Part shown: positions 7,834 to 15,903 of the stretch, piece by piece
Layout of the letters: each line of letters starts with the position of its first letter
Position numbering within the stretch: the stretch's first letter is position 1
Program-made: the position numbers and the translations under genes
NCBI GenBank assembly: GCA_964524125.1
Contig: CAZGBY010000040.1
Coordinates: 1-16,049, forward strand
Direction: 5' to 3'
Origin: CAG-307 sp964524125
GTDB lineage: Bacteria; Bacillota_I; Bacilli_A; Acholeplasmatales; Anaeroplasmataceae
Length of the DNA stretch: 16,049 bases
Notes under the pieces: model-generated
The model's input: only the letters and a program-made list of their open reading frames with translations
Database searches by the model: none
What the model was told of the DNA's origin: nothing

Positions 7834-7869
7834 ATGGTGTTATTAATTAATCTAATAATAATTAGTTAA
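7834..7869 (+). other. Possible leader peptide (11 codons) upstream of fhs
   Basis: A short frame reading MVLLINLIIIS lies in the fhs leader, just after AAAAAGG and before the hairpin. The Shine-Dalgarno-like bases abut the ATG, which is poor spacing, and Leu/Ile-rich codons are expected by chance in AT-rich DNA. Weak candidate only. Confidence 0.15.
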
Positions 7870-7883
7870 CGCTACATATTTAA

Positions 7884-7917
7884 AATGCAGTGATTTAAGT
7901 TACTGCATTGTTTTTTT
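7884..7917 (+). terminator. Terminator-like hairpin just upstream of fhs, possible attenuator
   Basis: AATGCAGT (7884-7891) and ACTGCATT (7902-7909) form a perfect 8-bp stem with a 10-nt loop, followed by G and seven T (7911-7917). Only 15 bp separate the T run from the fhs start codon, too little for a promoter. So fhs transcripts must pass through this hairpin. It could end the aminotransferase message, regulate fhs, or both. Confidence 0.7.
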
Positions 7918-7932
7918 AAGGGGTGATTTTAA

Positions 7933-9585
7933 ATGAACGATTTAGAAATTGTACAAAATCATAGAATGGTAAATATTAAACAAATTGCATCTAAGCTTGG
8001 AATTAATGAAGAAAATTTAGAACTTTATGGTAATTATAAAGCTAAAGTTAATTTGACTTTTAAAGGAAATAAAAATGGTAAACTGATATTAGTTACTTCA
8101 ATTAATCCAACATCTGCAGGAGAAGGTAAATCTACTGTCACAATTGGACTTGGTGATGCTTTAAGTAAATTAAATTATAAAACATGTATTACTTTAAGAC
8201 AACCAAGTTTTGGTCCAGTACTTGGAATTAAAGGTGGTGCTACAGGTGGAGGATATTCTCAAGTTCTTCCTATGGAAGATATTAATTTAGGTTTAACAGG
8301 CGATTTTTATGCAATCGAACTCGCAAATAATACTGTATCAGCAATGATTGATAATCATATTTATCAAGGAAATAAACTAAAAATCGACCCTACTAAAATT
8401 ATTTGGCATAGAGTTATGGATATGAACGATAGAGCCTTAAGGGGCTGTGTTGTTGGTTTAGGTGGTACTAAAAATGGTCATCCTAGAGAAGAACACTTTG
8501 ATATAACAGCCGCTTCTGAAATAATGGCTATTTTATGTCTTGCAAAAGATTTAGATGATTTAAGAATAAGAATAGATAGAACGGTTGTTGCATATAGTTA
8601 TGATAGAGAACCTATTACTATAAAGGATTTAGGTATAACAGGTTCTTTGCTGATGATACTTAAAGATGCTATTAAACCAAATTTGGTTCAATCATTAGAA
8701 GGAACTCCTTGCTTAATACATGGTGGACCATTTGCAAATATTGCACACGGTTGTAATTCATTAATTGCTACTAAAATGGCTATGTCAATTTCAGACTTCA
8801 CTGTTACAGAAGCGGGATTTGGTGCAGATTTAGGTGCTGAAAAATTCTTTGATATTAAATGTCAAGAAGGTAATATAACTCCATCAATTAGTGTAATAGT
8901 TACAACTCTTAGAGCATTAAAACTACATGGTGGCGTTGATAAGGACATTTTAAATGAAGAAAATATTGAGGCTATAAATAAAGGAATTTCTAATTTAGAA
9001 CATCATCTTAATTCTATCAAAAAGTTTGGTATTCCTTATGTGATAGCGTTAAATAAATTTGAAAGCGATTATGAAAGCGAAATTGATACGTTAATTAATT
9101 GGGCTAGAAATAATAATCATCCAATTGAAATATCATCCTCTTGGTCAAATGGTAGTGATGGTGCTTTAAATTTGGCAAAGATAGTTATTGATGAAATAAA
9201 GATTAAAGATAATAGTTTTAAGCCTTTATACAATAAAAATATGTCTTTAAAAAAGAAAATTGAAACTATTTGTAAAGAGATGTATAACGCAAGTAAAATC
9301 ACCTATTCAAGTGAGGCTAAATTAGAAATATCAAGACTTTCTAAACTTGGATATGATAAAGCTTTGATTTGTATGGCTAAAACTCAATATTCTATTTCTG
9401 ACAATCCTAAATTATTAGGGTGTCCAAAAGATAATGAAATAAATATTAAAAGTATTACACCTGCAATAGGTGCTGGTTTTATAGTTGTATGTTGTTCTGA
9501 TATTATGCGTATGCCAGGTCTTCCAAATGAACCTGCTGCACTTAATATGGATTTAGTTGAAGGAAAAGTTAAAGGTTTATTTTAG
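7933..9585 (+). CDS. fhs: Formate-tetrahydrofolate ligase (550 aa), divergent
   Basis: Cytoplasmic enzyme of one-carbon metabolism that makes 10-formyl-THF from formate, ATP and THF, feeding purine and formyl-Met synthesis. The family is unmistakable: P-loop PTSAGEGKST (59-68, K66), the GPVLGIKGGATGGGYSQV block, PMEDINL, MIDNH, DRALR, HGGPFANIAHGCNS, TEAGFGADLGAEKF and MPGLPNEPA near the C-terminus. Length is normal (about 555). Several usually fixed residues differ: the REPS motif reads RQPS (Q90), and the two His of NLH-LTGD-hHA are replaced by Gly120 and Tyr126, while D124 is kept. Start at ATG 7933 after a strong GGGGTGA site. Co-transcribed with the PEPCK-like gene 13 bp downstream. Confidence 0.95.
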   Translation: MNDLEIVQNHRMVNIKQIASKLGINEENLELYGNYKAKVNLTFKGNKNGKLILVTSINPTSAGEGKSTVTIGLGDALSKLNYKTCITLRQPSFGPVLGIKGGATGGGYSQVLPMEDINLGLTGDFYAIELANNTVSAMIDNHIYQGNKLKIDPTKIIWHRVMDMNDRALRGCVVGLGGTKNGHPREEHFDITAASEIMAILCLAKDLDDLRIRIDRTVVAYSYDREPITIKDLGITGSLLMILKDAIKPNLVQSLEGTPCLIHGGPFANIAHGCNSLIATKMAMSISDFTVTEAGFGADLGAEKFFDIKCQEGNITPSISVIVTTLRALKLHGGVDKDILNEENIEAINKGISNLEHHLNSIKKFGIPYVIALNKFESDYESEIDTLINWARNNNHPIEISSSWSNGSDGALNLAKIVIDEIKIKDNSFKPLYNKNMSLKKKIETICKEMYNASKITYSSEAKLEISRLSKLGYDKALICMAKTQYSISDNPKLLGCPKDNEINIKSITPAIGAGFIVVCCSDIMRMPGLPNEPAALNMDLVEGKVKGLF

Positions 9586-9598
9586 GGAGATGGACATA

Positions 9599-11314
9599 AT
9601 GGAAGATAAATATATACTAAATGAAAAATCTATTATTTTAAATTTTAGTAAAGATTATTGTAAAACTGAAAGTGAAGTATTATCTAGTGAAGCTTTTTCA
9701 AGAGTTTGGGAAGGATACTTAAAACATTTAAATAGAACTAAAAATGAAGATTTAATAGGCTTGATAAAAATATCTAGAAATCCTATAAAATCGTACGTTA
9801 ATTTATTTAAATTTTTACTTTCATTTTCAGTAAGAGAAATTATGGAGATGTCTGATTCTTATAAAAGAATATTACTTCAATCCGAAAATTTACATGCATT
9901 AGTAGAGGATTTCTATGATTATTATAGACGACTTGAACGTTATGCGATTATGAAAAGTGAGGCAAATCATAATTCATTAGAATCATTAAGTTTTATTGAA
10001 TCAACAGAGGAATTTAATGGTCTAATATTAAAGGTATATCGTACAATAAGTCAAAAGGTTGAAGGTAAAAACTTTCATATTTATAGACAATTGGCTGCTG
10101 GATTAAACGCTTCTTTATCGTTATGTGATAATGAATGGACAAAAGAATATCCTTTATATAACAATTTAAATAAAATATCTTTCATTGATAGTGTTTTAAT
10201 AAAGCCTACTTTTATTAGTTATAGTAAGAAAAACACAAGAAGTGGTACTTATTTTGAAGTGTTTGAAAATGAACTTGAGTCTTTAGAATTTAATTCATAT
10301 GATTGGTATTGTTATCCTTTATATGTTGGTGCATCACTTGCATATGTATACTTTAATAAAGATTATATGTCTCATGGAATAGCTTTATCTAATTTATTTG
10401 AATTCGCACCTATGGATAAAATATCAAATAAAAAACCGGATATAATATATATTTTTGGTGCTGATTTAGAAGGGAAATCTAGATATTATTTTGATAAAGA
10501 AAATGATATTTATATTGGTCTTGCACCATATGGTGATGAAATTGATTATTTTGGATATATGAAGAAAATGTTATTAACATTACATAATATAAAACAAATT
10601 AAGCAAGGCTATCTTCCAATACATGGGGCTTGTCAAAATATTACTTTAAAAAATGGCAAGAAAAGAACAATCGTTTTAATTGGTGATAGTGGTGCTGGTA
10701 AATCTGAAACTTTAGAAGCGTTAAGAATGGTAGCTGGGAAAAATATCGTTTCAATGAGAACAATTTTTGATGATATGGGTACATATAAAATTGTAAATGG
10801 TAAAGTTTATGCATATGGTACTGAAACTGGTGCATTTGTAAGATTAGATGATTTAGAAAATGGTTATGCATATAAAGAAATTGATAGAGCGATATTTTTA
10901 AATCCTGATAAGGTTAATTCAAGAATTGTACTTCCTGTATCAACATATCCTCAAATAATGAAAGGGTATGAAGTAGATATGGTATTTTATGCAAATAACT
11001 ATAGCGAAGATAAAAGTGTTGTAAGATTGTTTGATTCTTCATCACAAGCGATTGAATGCTTTAAAAAAGGAGCTAGAGTTGCTAAGGGTACTACATCTGA
11101 AAAAGGTTTAGTTGAAAGCTATTTTGCAAATCCATTTGGACCTTGTCAAAATAAGGAGTTATGTGATCCTTTACTTGATATGTATTTTTTAAATTTATTT
11201 ACAAATAATAAACCAGTAGGTGAAATACATACAAGACTTGCAATACCAGGTTGTGAACAATCTGGTCCAAAAGAAGTTGCAAAATATTTATTTAAAGTTA
11301 TTGATGAAAAGTAA
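9599..11314 (+). CDS. PEP carboxykinase-like P-loop protein, function unknown (571 aa)
   Basis: The C-terminal half (about residues 310-570) reads as an ATP-type PEPCK nucleotide domain. YMKK (K322, K323) and H342, 19 residues after K323, match the metal-binding Lys and His of PEPCK. The P-loop is GDSGAGKSE (362-370, K368), FDDMG (D391, D392) matches kinase-2, NSR (R442) matches the NTR motif, and GTTSEKG...NPFGP (497-515) matches the GTERG...CFG block. The P-loop and the preceding HGA are closer in wording to HPr kinase (GDSGxGKSE), a relative of PEPCK. Residues 1-300 resemble nothing I recognise. Start set at ATG 9599, 9 nt after AGGGAG. ATGs at 9590 and 9557 either touch that site or lie inside fhs. 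Second gene of the fhs operon. It could be a true PEPCK, a protein kinase or a pseudo-enzyme. Confidence 0.75.
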   Translation: MEDKYILNEKSIILNFSKDYCKTESEVLSSEAFSRVWEGYLKHLNRTKNEDLIGLIKISRNPIKSYVNLFKFLLSFSVREIMEMSDSYKRILLQSENLHALVEDFYDYYRRLERYAIMKSEANHNSLESLSFIESTEEFNGLILKVYRTISQKVEGKNFHIYRQLAAGLNASLSLCDNEWTKEYPLYNNLNKISFIDSVLIKPTFISYSKKNTRSGTYFEVFENELESLEFNSYDWYCYPLYVGASLAYVYFNKDYMSHGIALSNLFEFAPMDKISNKKPDIIYIFGADLEGKSRYYFDKENDIYIGLAPYGDEIDYFGYMKKMLLTLHNIKQIKQGYLPIHGACQNITLKNGKKRTIVLIGDSGAGKSETLEALRMVAGKNIVSMRTIFDDMGTYKIVNGKVYAYGTETGAFVRLDDLENGYAYKEIDRAIFLNPDKVNSRIVLPVSTYPQIMKGYEVDMVFYANNYSEDKSVVRLFDSSSQAIECFKKGARVAKGTTSEKGLVESYFANPFGPCQNKELCDPLLDMYFLNLFTNNKPVGEIHTRLAIPGCEQSGPKEVAKYLFKVIDEK

Positions 11315-11324
11315 TTAATTAATA

Positions 11325-11350
11325 AGTGTGGTTTTATACTGCACTTTTTT
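11325..11350 (+). terminator. Intrinsic terminator of the fhs operon
   Basis: AGTGTGGT (11325-11332) pairs with ACTGCACT (11338-11345), including two G-T pairs, around a 5-nt loop, followed by five further T. It begins 10 bp after the PEPCK-like gene. Confidence 0.75.
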
Positions 11351-11364
11351 GTATTAAATTAATA

Positions 11365-11393
11365 TTTACTATTTATTTATAAAATGTTAAAAT
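11365..11393 (+). promoter_or_regulatory. Candidate promoter of the mnmG-DUF951 operon
   Basis: -35 TTTACT (11365-11370), 17-bp spacer, -10 TAAAAT (11388-11393), lying between the preceding terminator and mnmG. The -35 is imperfect, but a promoter is needed in this gap. Confidence 0.45.
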
Positions 11394-11419
11394 TAAAAGT
11401 GAATTAAAAGGTGATTTTT

Positions 11420-13276
11420 ATGTATGATGTTATAGTTGTTGGTGGAGGACATGCTGGTTGTGAAGCATGTTTGGCTACTTCTAAAATGGGATTTAAAACT
11501 TTATTAATCTCAGGGCATTTAAATATGTTAGGTTCTATGCCGTGTAATCCATCTATTGGTGGACCTGCAAAAGGAATAGTTGTTCGTGAAATTGATGCAC
11601 TCGGTGGTTATCAAGGTAAAAATGCTGATAAGGCTCAAATTCAAATGAAGATGTTAAATTCTTCAAAAGGTCCAGCAGTAAGAGCATTAAGAAGTCAAGA
11701 AGATAAAGTTGTATATTCTAAACAAATGCGTATTCATTTAGAAAGCCAAGAAAACTTATCTTTAAAGGAAGGCTATGTTGAAAATCTTATTATTAAGGAT
11801 GGAAATTGTTGCGGTATAATAATGCCTGATGGTGAGGAAATTTTGTCAAAAAAAGTTATTATTACAACGGGCACTTATTTAAATAGTAAGGTTTATAGAG
11901 GACATGTTGTAACAGTCTCTGGTCCTGAAGAACAAAAGACTAGTTTTGGTATTTCTAAACAATTAAATGATTTAGGTTTTGATGTAAGAAGACTTAAAAC
12001 AGGAACTCCTCCAAGAATAAAAGCATCAACTATTGATTATACTAAGTCAAGTATTGAACCAGGAGATAAATATCCATATCATTTTTCTTTTGATGAAGGT
12101 GTTGAACAAATAAATAAAATAAGTGTACCTTGTCATTTGACATATACAAATAAAGAAATTCATAATATTATTATGGATCATTTAGAAGATAGTGCAATGT
12201 ATGGTGGTGTTATTACAGGTACAGGACCAAGGTATTGTCCTTCAATTGAAACAAAAGTTGTAAGATTCCAAGATAAAGAACGTCATCAAATTTTTATAGA
12301 ACCTGAAAGTTTAGAGTGGGATCAAATGTATATTCAAGGTTTTTCAACATCTATGCCTGTTGAGGTTCAAGATAAAATGATAAGATTATTACCTGGTTTT
12401 GAAAATTGTGAAGTGTTAGAATATGCTTATGCTATTGAATATGATTCTATAAATCCTTTAAATTTATGGCCCAGTTTAGAAACTAAAATTATTAAAAATC
12501 TATACTCTGCTGGTCAAATTAACGGCACATCTGGTTATGAAGAAGCGGCTTGTCAAGGATTAATGGCTGGCATTAATTGTGGGTTAAGCCTTCAAGGAAA
12601 GGAACCACTTGTTTTAAGAAGAGATGAAGCATATATTGGAGTATTAATAGATGATTTAGTAACTAAAGGAACTGATGAACCATATAGGTTATTAACTTCG
12701 CGTGCTGAATATAGATTATTATTAAGACATGATAATGCAGATTTACGACTTCGTAAGTATGGTTATGAGGTAGGTTTAATTTCTGATAGCCAATATAATA
12801 AATTAAATAATAAGATATTATCTATTGAAAATATGATTAATTATTTAAAGAATACTAATATTACAAAAAGTGATGAGAATAATGATTATATTGAAAGTAA
12901 AGGTTCATCTAGATTATATGAATCTATAAAGGCTTATGAACTTTTAAAACGTCCCGAAATAAATTATTTAGATATTAAAAAATTACTTAAACTAAATGAA
13001 ACAGATGAAGTATTAGAGGCTGTTGAAATAGAAGCTAAATATCGAGGATATATCGAAAAAGCTAAAATGCAAGCTTCTCATTTAGCCTCGCTTGATAGTA
13101 AAATTATCCCTGATAATATTAATTATAATTTAGTAGATAATATTGCTTTAGAAGCAAGAGAAAAATTAGAACTTATAAGACCAAAAACAATTGGCCAAGC
13201 TTCTCGTATTTCAGGAGTTAATCCTGCAGATATTGCAGTTTTATCTGTATATTGTGAAAGTTTAAAGAGGTCTTAA
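11420..13276 (+). CDS. mnmG: tRNA uridine-5-carboxymethylaminomethyl modification enzyme MnmG (618 aa)
   Basis: FAD-dependent partner of the GTPase MnmE. Together they install carboxymethylaminomethyl on U34 of tRNAs that read split codon boxes. The N-terminal FAD-binding GGGHAG is at 8-13, CNPSIGGPAKG (C42) and RYCPSIE (C273) carry the two conserved cysteines, and GQINGTSGYEEAACQG is the second flavin-site block. The C-terminal helical region ends in the usual AsRISGVNPADI segment. Length matches the family (about 620-630). Start at ATG 11420 after AAAAGGTG; an in-frame GTG at 11411 lies inside that site. It heads the mnmG-rsmG-parAB-DUF951 run. mnmE, often just upstream in Firmicutes, is not in the window. 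Confidence 0.97.
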   Translation: MYDVIVVGGGHAGCEACLATSKMGFKTLLISGHLNMLGSMPCNPSIGGPAKGIVVREIDALGGYQGKNADKAQIQMKMLNSSKGPAVRALRSQEDKVVYSKQMRIHLESQENLSLKEGYVENLIIKDGNCCGIIMPDGEEILSKKVIITTGTYLNSKVYRGHVVTVSGPEEQKTSFGISKQLNDLGFDVRRLKTGTPPRIKASTIDYTKSSIEPGDKYPYHFSFDEGVEQINKISVPCHLTYTNKEIHNIIMDHLEDSAMYGGVITGTGPRYCPSIETKVVRFQDKERHQIFIEPESLEWDQMYIQGFSTSMPVEVQDKMIRLLPGFENCEVLEYAYAIEYDSINPLNLWPSLETKIIKNLYSAGQINGTSGYEEAACQGLMAGINCGLSLQGKEPLVLRRDEAYIGVLIDDLVTKGTDEPYRLLTSRAEYRLLLRHDNADLRLRKYGYEVGLISDSQYNKLNNKILSIENMINYLKNTNITKSDENNDYIESKGSSRLYESIKAYELLKRPEINYLDIKKLLKLNETDEVLEAVEIEAKYRGYIEKAKMQASHLASLDSKIIPDNINYNLVDNIALEAREKLELIRPKTIGQASRISGVNPADIAVLSVYCESLKRS

Positions 13277-13278
13277 GT

Positions 13279-13977
13279 ATGGATTTTAAGAATGACTTAT
13301 TAAATTTAAATATAAATATAAATGATGAAATATTGTCTAAATTTGAAGAATATTACAATTTTTTAATTGAATATAATGAAAAAGTAAATCTTACTGCAAT
13401 TACCAACCAAGAAGAAGTATATTATAAACATTTTTATGATTCACTTACTTTATCATTATCTTTAGATTTGAGTGAAGAAATAAATTGTGTTGATGTTGGA
13501 GCAGGAGCAGGTTTTCCATCTATACCTAATGCGATAGTATTTCCTAATTTTAATGTTACAATAATTGATTCATTAAATAAACGTATTACATTTTTAAATC
13601 AACTAATAGATAAACTGAATTTGAATAATGCAAAAGCTCTTCATAAACGTGCTGAAGAATACGCAGTTGAAGCAAGAGAAAAAGCAGATGTTGTAACTGC
13701 AAGAGCTGTAGCTAGATTAAACATATTAGCCGAATTATGCTTGCCACTTGTAAAAGTTGGTGGATATTTTATTGCTATGAAAAGTGTAGAATCTGAAATA
13801 GAACTAGAAGAAGCTAAAGTAGCGATTAAAGTTTTAGGTGCTATATATGAAAAGACTATTGATGTAGTTTTGCCTAATAATTTAGGAAAAAGGGAAATCT
13901 TAGTATTCAAAAAGGTGAAAATTACACCTTTAAAATATCCAAGAGCTTTTGGTCAAATAAAGAAAAAACCATTATAA
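13279..13977 (+). CDS. rsmG: 16S rRNA (guanine527-N7)-methyltransferase RsmG (232 aa)
   Basis: SAM-dependent methyltransferase that makes m7G527 in 16S rRNA; loss causes low-level streptomycin resistance in several bacteria. The SAM motif is VDVGAGAGFPS (D72, G74, G76, G78), followed by an acidic residue in IIDSLNKR and the TARAVA block. The C-terminal YPRAFGQIKKKPL corresponds to the typical YPRK-G-KKP tail. One deviation: the family usually has GFPG, here GFPS (S81). Starts 2 bp after the mnmG stop, with an AGAGG site within the mnmG end, so the two are probably translationally linked. Confidence 0.95.
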   Translation: MDFKNDLLNLNININDEILSKFEEYYNFLIEYNEKVNLTAITNQEEVYYKHFYDSLTLSLSLDLSEEINCVDVGAGAGFPSIPNAIVFPNFNVTIIDSLNKRITFLNQLIDKLNLNNAKALHKRAEEYAVEAREKADVVTARAVARLNILAELCLPLVKVGGYFIAMKSVESEIELEEAKVAIKVLGAIYEKTIDVVLPNNLGKREILVFKKVKITPLKYPRAFGQIKKKPL

Positions 13978-13990
13978 GTTGTAGAAAGGA

Positions 13991-14006
13991 ATACTCAATT
14001 GAGTGT
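13991..14006 (+). repeat. Small hairpin between the Shine-Dalgarno and the parA start
   Basis: ATACTC and GAGTGT pair (one T-G) around AATT; the core ACTCAATTGAGT is a perfect 12-bp palindrome. It lies between AGAAAGG (13983-13989) and ATG 14015. Without folding, that site is 25 nt from the start; with the hairpin formed, the effective distance is about 9 nt. It could instead be a protein-binding site. Confidence 0.45.
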
Positions 14007-14014
14007 AATATATT

Positions 14015-14806
14015 ATGAGTTGTAAAGTTATTGCTATAACTAATCAAAAAGGTGGGGTAGGTAAAACTACTACATCAGTTAATTTATCTGATGCACTTGC
14101 CCGAGTTAATAAAAGAGTATTATTAATAGATTTAGACCCGCAAGCATCTGCATCCTTAAGTTTAGGTCTTGATAGATATGAAAATAAAACCATTAATGAT
14201 GTATTATTAGGTGAATGCAAATTAAAAGAAGCTATTTGTCATCCTAAGCATTCTAAATGTGATGTAGTAGTATCTAATATTGATCTTTCAAGGCTTGAAA
14301 TAAAAACAATTGATAATCCTAATAGAGAATACTTGCTGGATGAATGTATTCAAGAATATAAAAATGATTATGATTATATAATTATGGATTGTCCACCTTC
14401 TTTAGGTATTATAACGTTAAATAGTTTATTTGCAGCAGATAGTTGTTTGATTCCTGTTCAATGTCAATTCTTAGCTATCGATGGATTGACACAATTATTA
14501 AATACTATTAAAACTGTACAAAAACGAAAGAAATTAAACAATCGAAATCTTCAAATCGAAGGTATTTTATTGACTATGCTTGATAAACGTGTAACATCAT
14601 CATGGCAAATTGTTAGTGAAATTAAAGAATGTTTTGGTGAAAAAGTTTTTAAAACAATTATTAATGTAAACGTTAAAGCTCAAATAGCACCAACAGTAGG
14701 AAAACCCGTTATTGCATATGCGTCAAGATGTCCAGCTGCAAAACAATATAAAGAACTTGCTAAGGAGGTTGTAAAGAATAATGGAAAAAAGAAAAACGTT
14801 GATTGA
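14015..14806 (+). CDS. parA: Chromosome-partitioning ATPase ParA/Soj (263 aa)
   Basis: Deviant Walker-A ATPase of the chromosomal ParA/Soj type. It forms ATP-bound dimers on DNA, is stimulated by ParB, and in Firmicutes also influences DnaA. Deviant Walker A KGGVGKTT (signature K12, K17), switch I DLDPQA (D39, D41) and Walker B IIMDCPPSLG are all present. The protein starts almost at the Walker A motif, with no N-terminal DNA-binding extension, as expected for a chromosomal (type Ib-like) ParA. The gene is 37 bp after rsmG with an unusual, hairpin-interrupted ribosome binding site. Its 3' end overlaps parB by 26 bp. Confidence 0.95.
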   Translation: MSCKVIAITNQKGGVGKTTTSVNLSDALARVNKRVLLIDLDPQASASLSLGLDRYENKTINDVLLGECKLKEAICHPKHSKCDVVVSNIDLSRLEIKTIDNPNREYLLDECIQEYKNDYDYIIMDCPPSLGIITLNSLFAADSCLIPVQCQFLAIDGLTQLLNTIKTVQKRKKLNNRNLQIEGILLTMLDKRVTSSWQIVSEIKECFGEKVFKTIINVNVKAQIAPTVGKPVIAYASRCPAAKQYKELAKEVVKNNGKKKNVD

Positions 14807-15599
14807 TTTGATAAATGAAAATGTAAAAGAATCAGATGTTGAACAAATTATTGATTTGCCACTTTATAAGATTAAACCAAACCCATATCAACCTCGCAAA
14901 GATTTTAACGATGAAGCTTTAAAAGAATTATCTTTATCCATTAAAGAACATGGCGTAATTCAACCTATTATTGTAAAAGAATCTGGTGAGGCTTATATTA
15001 TAATTGCTGGAGAAAGAAGATTTAGAGCATCTCAACTTGCGGGTAAAGAAACTATTCCATCCATAGTAAGAGGCTATGAAAAAACTAAGATGATAGAGCT
15101 TGCTTTAATTGAAAATTTACAAAGACAGGAACTTTCGTCTTATGAAGAAGCTAGTGCCTACGAACTAATGATGAAAGAATTAAATTATACTCAACAAGAG
15201 GTTGCAAATAAAGTTGGTAAGAGCAGAAGTTATATTACTAATATGTTAGGTATTCTAAAATTACCAGAAGAAGTTTTAACTATGCTTAATTTAGGGAAAA
15301 TTTCATTTGGTCATGCTAGAGCGTTGTCAAAACTTTCTAATGAAAAAAGGATTATTGAATTAGCGCATATTATTATTATGCGTAATCTAAGTGTAAGACA
15401 AATTGAAGAACTAGTGAAAAATGAAGAAAAAACGAATGAACAAAAGGTTAAAAAGACTAATAAGCAAATTATTTCTAAAAACATATTAGATAATAAGTTA
15501 AAAATTAAAATTGCAGTTGATGATAAAAAAGTTGTTATAAAAGCAAAAGATAAAGAGGAATTACAAGATATAATTAAATGGCTTATGGAAGGAAAATAA
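14781..15599 (+). CDS. parB: Chromosome-partitioning protein ParB/Spo0J (272 aa)
   Basis: CTP-dependent DNA clamp that loads at parS sites, spreads, and recruits SMC and ParA. The N-terminal CTPase domain (about 20-120) contains the NPYQPR segment, GERRFRA (77-83) and ENLQR (111-115). The helix-turn-helix for parS covers about 137-157 (TQQEVANKVGKSRSYIT). A Lys-rich linker (about 212-235) leads to a short C-terminal dimerisation domain. Start at ATG 14781, 11 nt after AAGGAGG, inside the end of parA, so the pair is translationally coupled. No parS sequence was seen in the window. The separate paralogue noc, between rsmG and parA in Bacillus, is absent. Confidence 0.96.
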   Translation: MEKRKTLIDLINENVKESDVEQIIDLPLYKIKPNPYQPRKDFNDEALKELSLSIKEHGVIQPIIVKESGEAYIIIAGERRFRASQLAGKETIPSIVRGYEKTKMIELALIENLQRQELSSYEEASAYELMMKELNYTQQEVANKVGKSRSYITNMLGILKLPEEVLTMLNLGKISFGHARALSKLSNEKRIIELAHIIIMRNLSVRQIEELVKNEEKTNEQKVKKTNKQIISKNILDNKLKIKIAVDDKKVVIKAKDKEELQDIIKWLMEGK

Positions 15600-15601
15600 T
15601 T

Positions 15602-15769
15602 ATGTTTGAGTTAGAAAGTATAATTACAATGAAGAAGAAACATGTATGTGGTTCTTTTGAATGGAAAGTAGTACGTACTGGTGCAGATATAAAAATAGAA
15701 TGTTTAGGCTGTAAAAGGCAATATTTAATGCCTAGATACGAGCTTGAAAAGAAAATCAAAAAAGATTAA
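15602..15769 (+). CDS. DUF951 family small zinc-ribbon-like protein (55 aa)
   Basis: Short conserved Firmicutes protein of unknown function, often found just after parB. Start at ATG 15602, 2 bp after the parB stop, with the GGAAGGA site in the parB end. H14/C16 and the C34-x-x-C37 pair look like zinc ligands, and the IECLGCKRQYLMPR block is typical of DUF951. The C-terminal tail is Lys-rich. It may bind nucleic acid, but this is inference from the charge and Cys pattern. Confidence 0.85.
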   Translation: MFELESIITMKKKHVCGSFEWKVVRTGADIKIECLGCKRQYLMPRYELEKKIKKD

Positions 15770-15790
15770 TGGCTTACCTAAGCCATTAAT
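15765..15790 (+). terminator. Terminator of the mnmG-DUF951 operon
   Basis: A perfect 12-bp inverted repeat, ATTAATGGCTTA and TAAGCCATTAAT, with only CC between the arms, so the real loop takes in a few more bases. The DUF951 stop codon is inside the first arm. The T-rich stretch that follows is broken (to about 15809), so termination may be incomplete. Confidence 0.65.
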
Positions 15791-15842
15791 CACATTATTT
15801 GTTTTTGTTAATCAAAAAAAACAAAAAAAAATAAAAAAATGC

Positions 15843-15871
15843 TTGATTTTATATTTTGTTTGTAATATAAT
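15843..15871 (+). promoter_or_regulatory. Promoter of tRNA-Tyr and probably of the downstream rRNA region
   Basis: -35 TTGATT (15843-15848), 17-bp spacer, perfect -10 TATAAT (15866-15871). The transcript should start near 15878, about 26 nt before the tRNA. Confidence 0.75.
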
Positions 15872-15903
15872 AAAGAAGCGCTGTGATTTAGTGGCGAAAA
15901 TAT

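Noticed and set aside
7821..7932. T-box, ZTP or THF riboswitch before fhs
   Set aside because: The leader is short and AT-rich. I cannot find a T-box antiterminator (GGTGGnACCGCG) or the GC-rich conserved blocks of ZTP or THF aptamers.
10641..10871. 76-codon minus-strand frame rich in His, Gln and Leu
   Set aside because: It is antisense to the conserved P-loop region of the PEPCK-like gene, and its composition is that of a shadow frame.
13641..13910. 89-codon minus-strand frame inside rsmG
   Set aside because: It lies wholly opposite conserved rsmG coding sequence, with no supporting start signal or recognisable domain.
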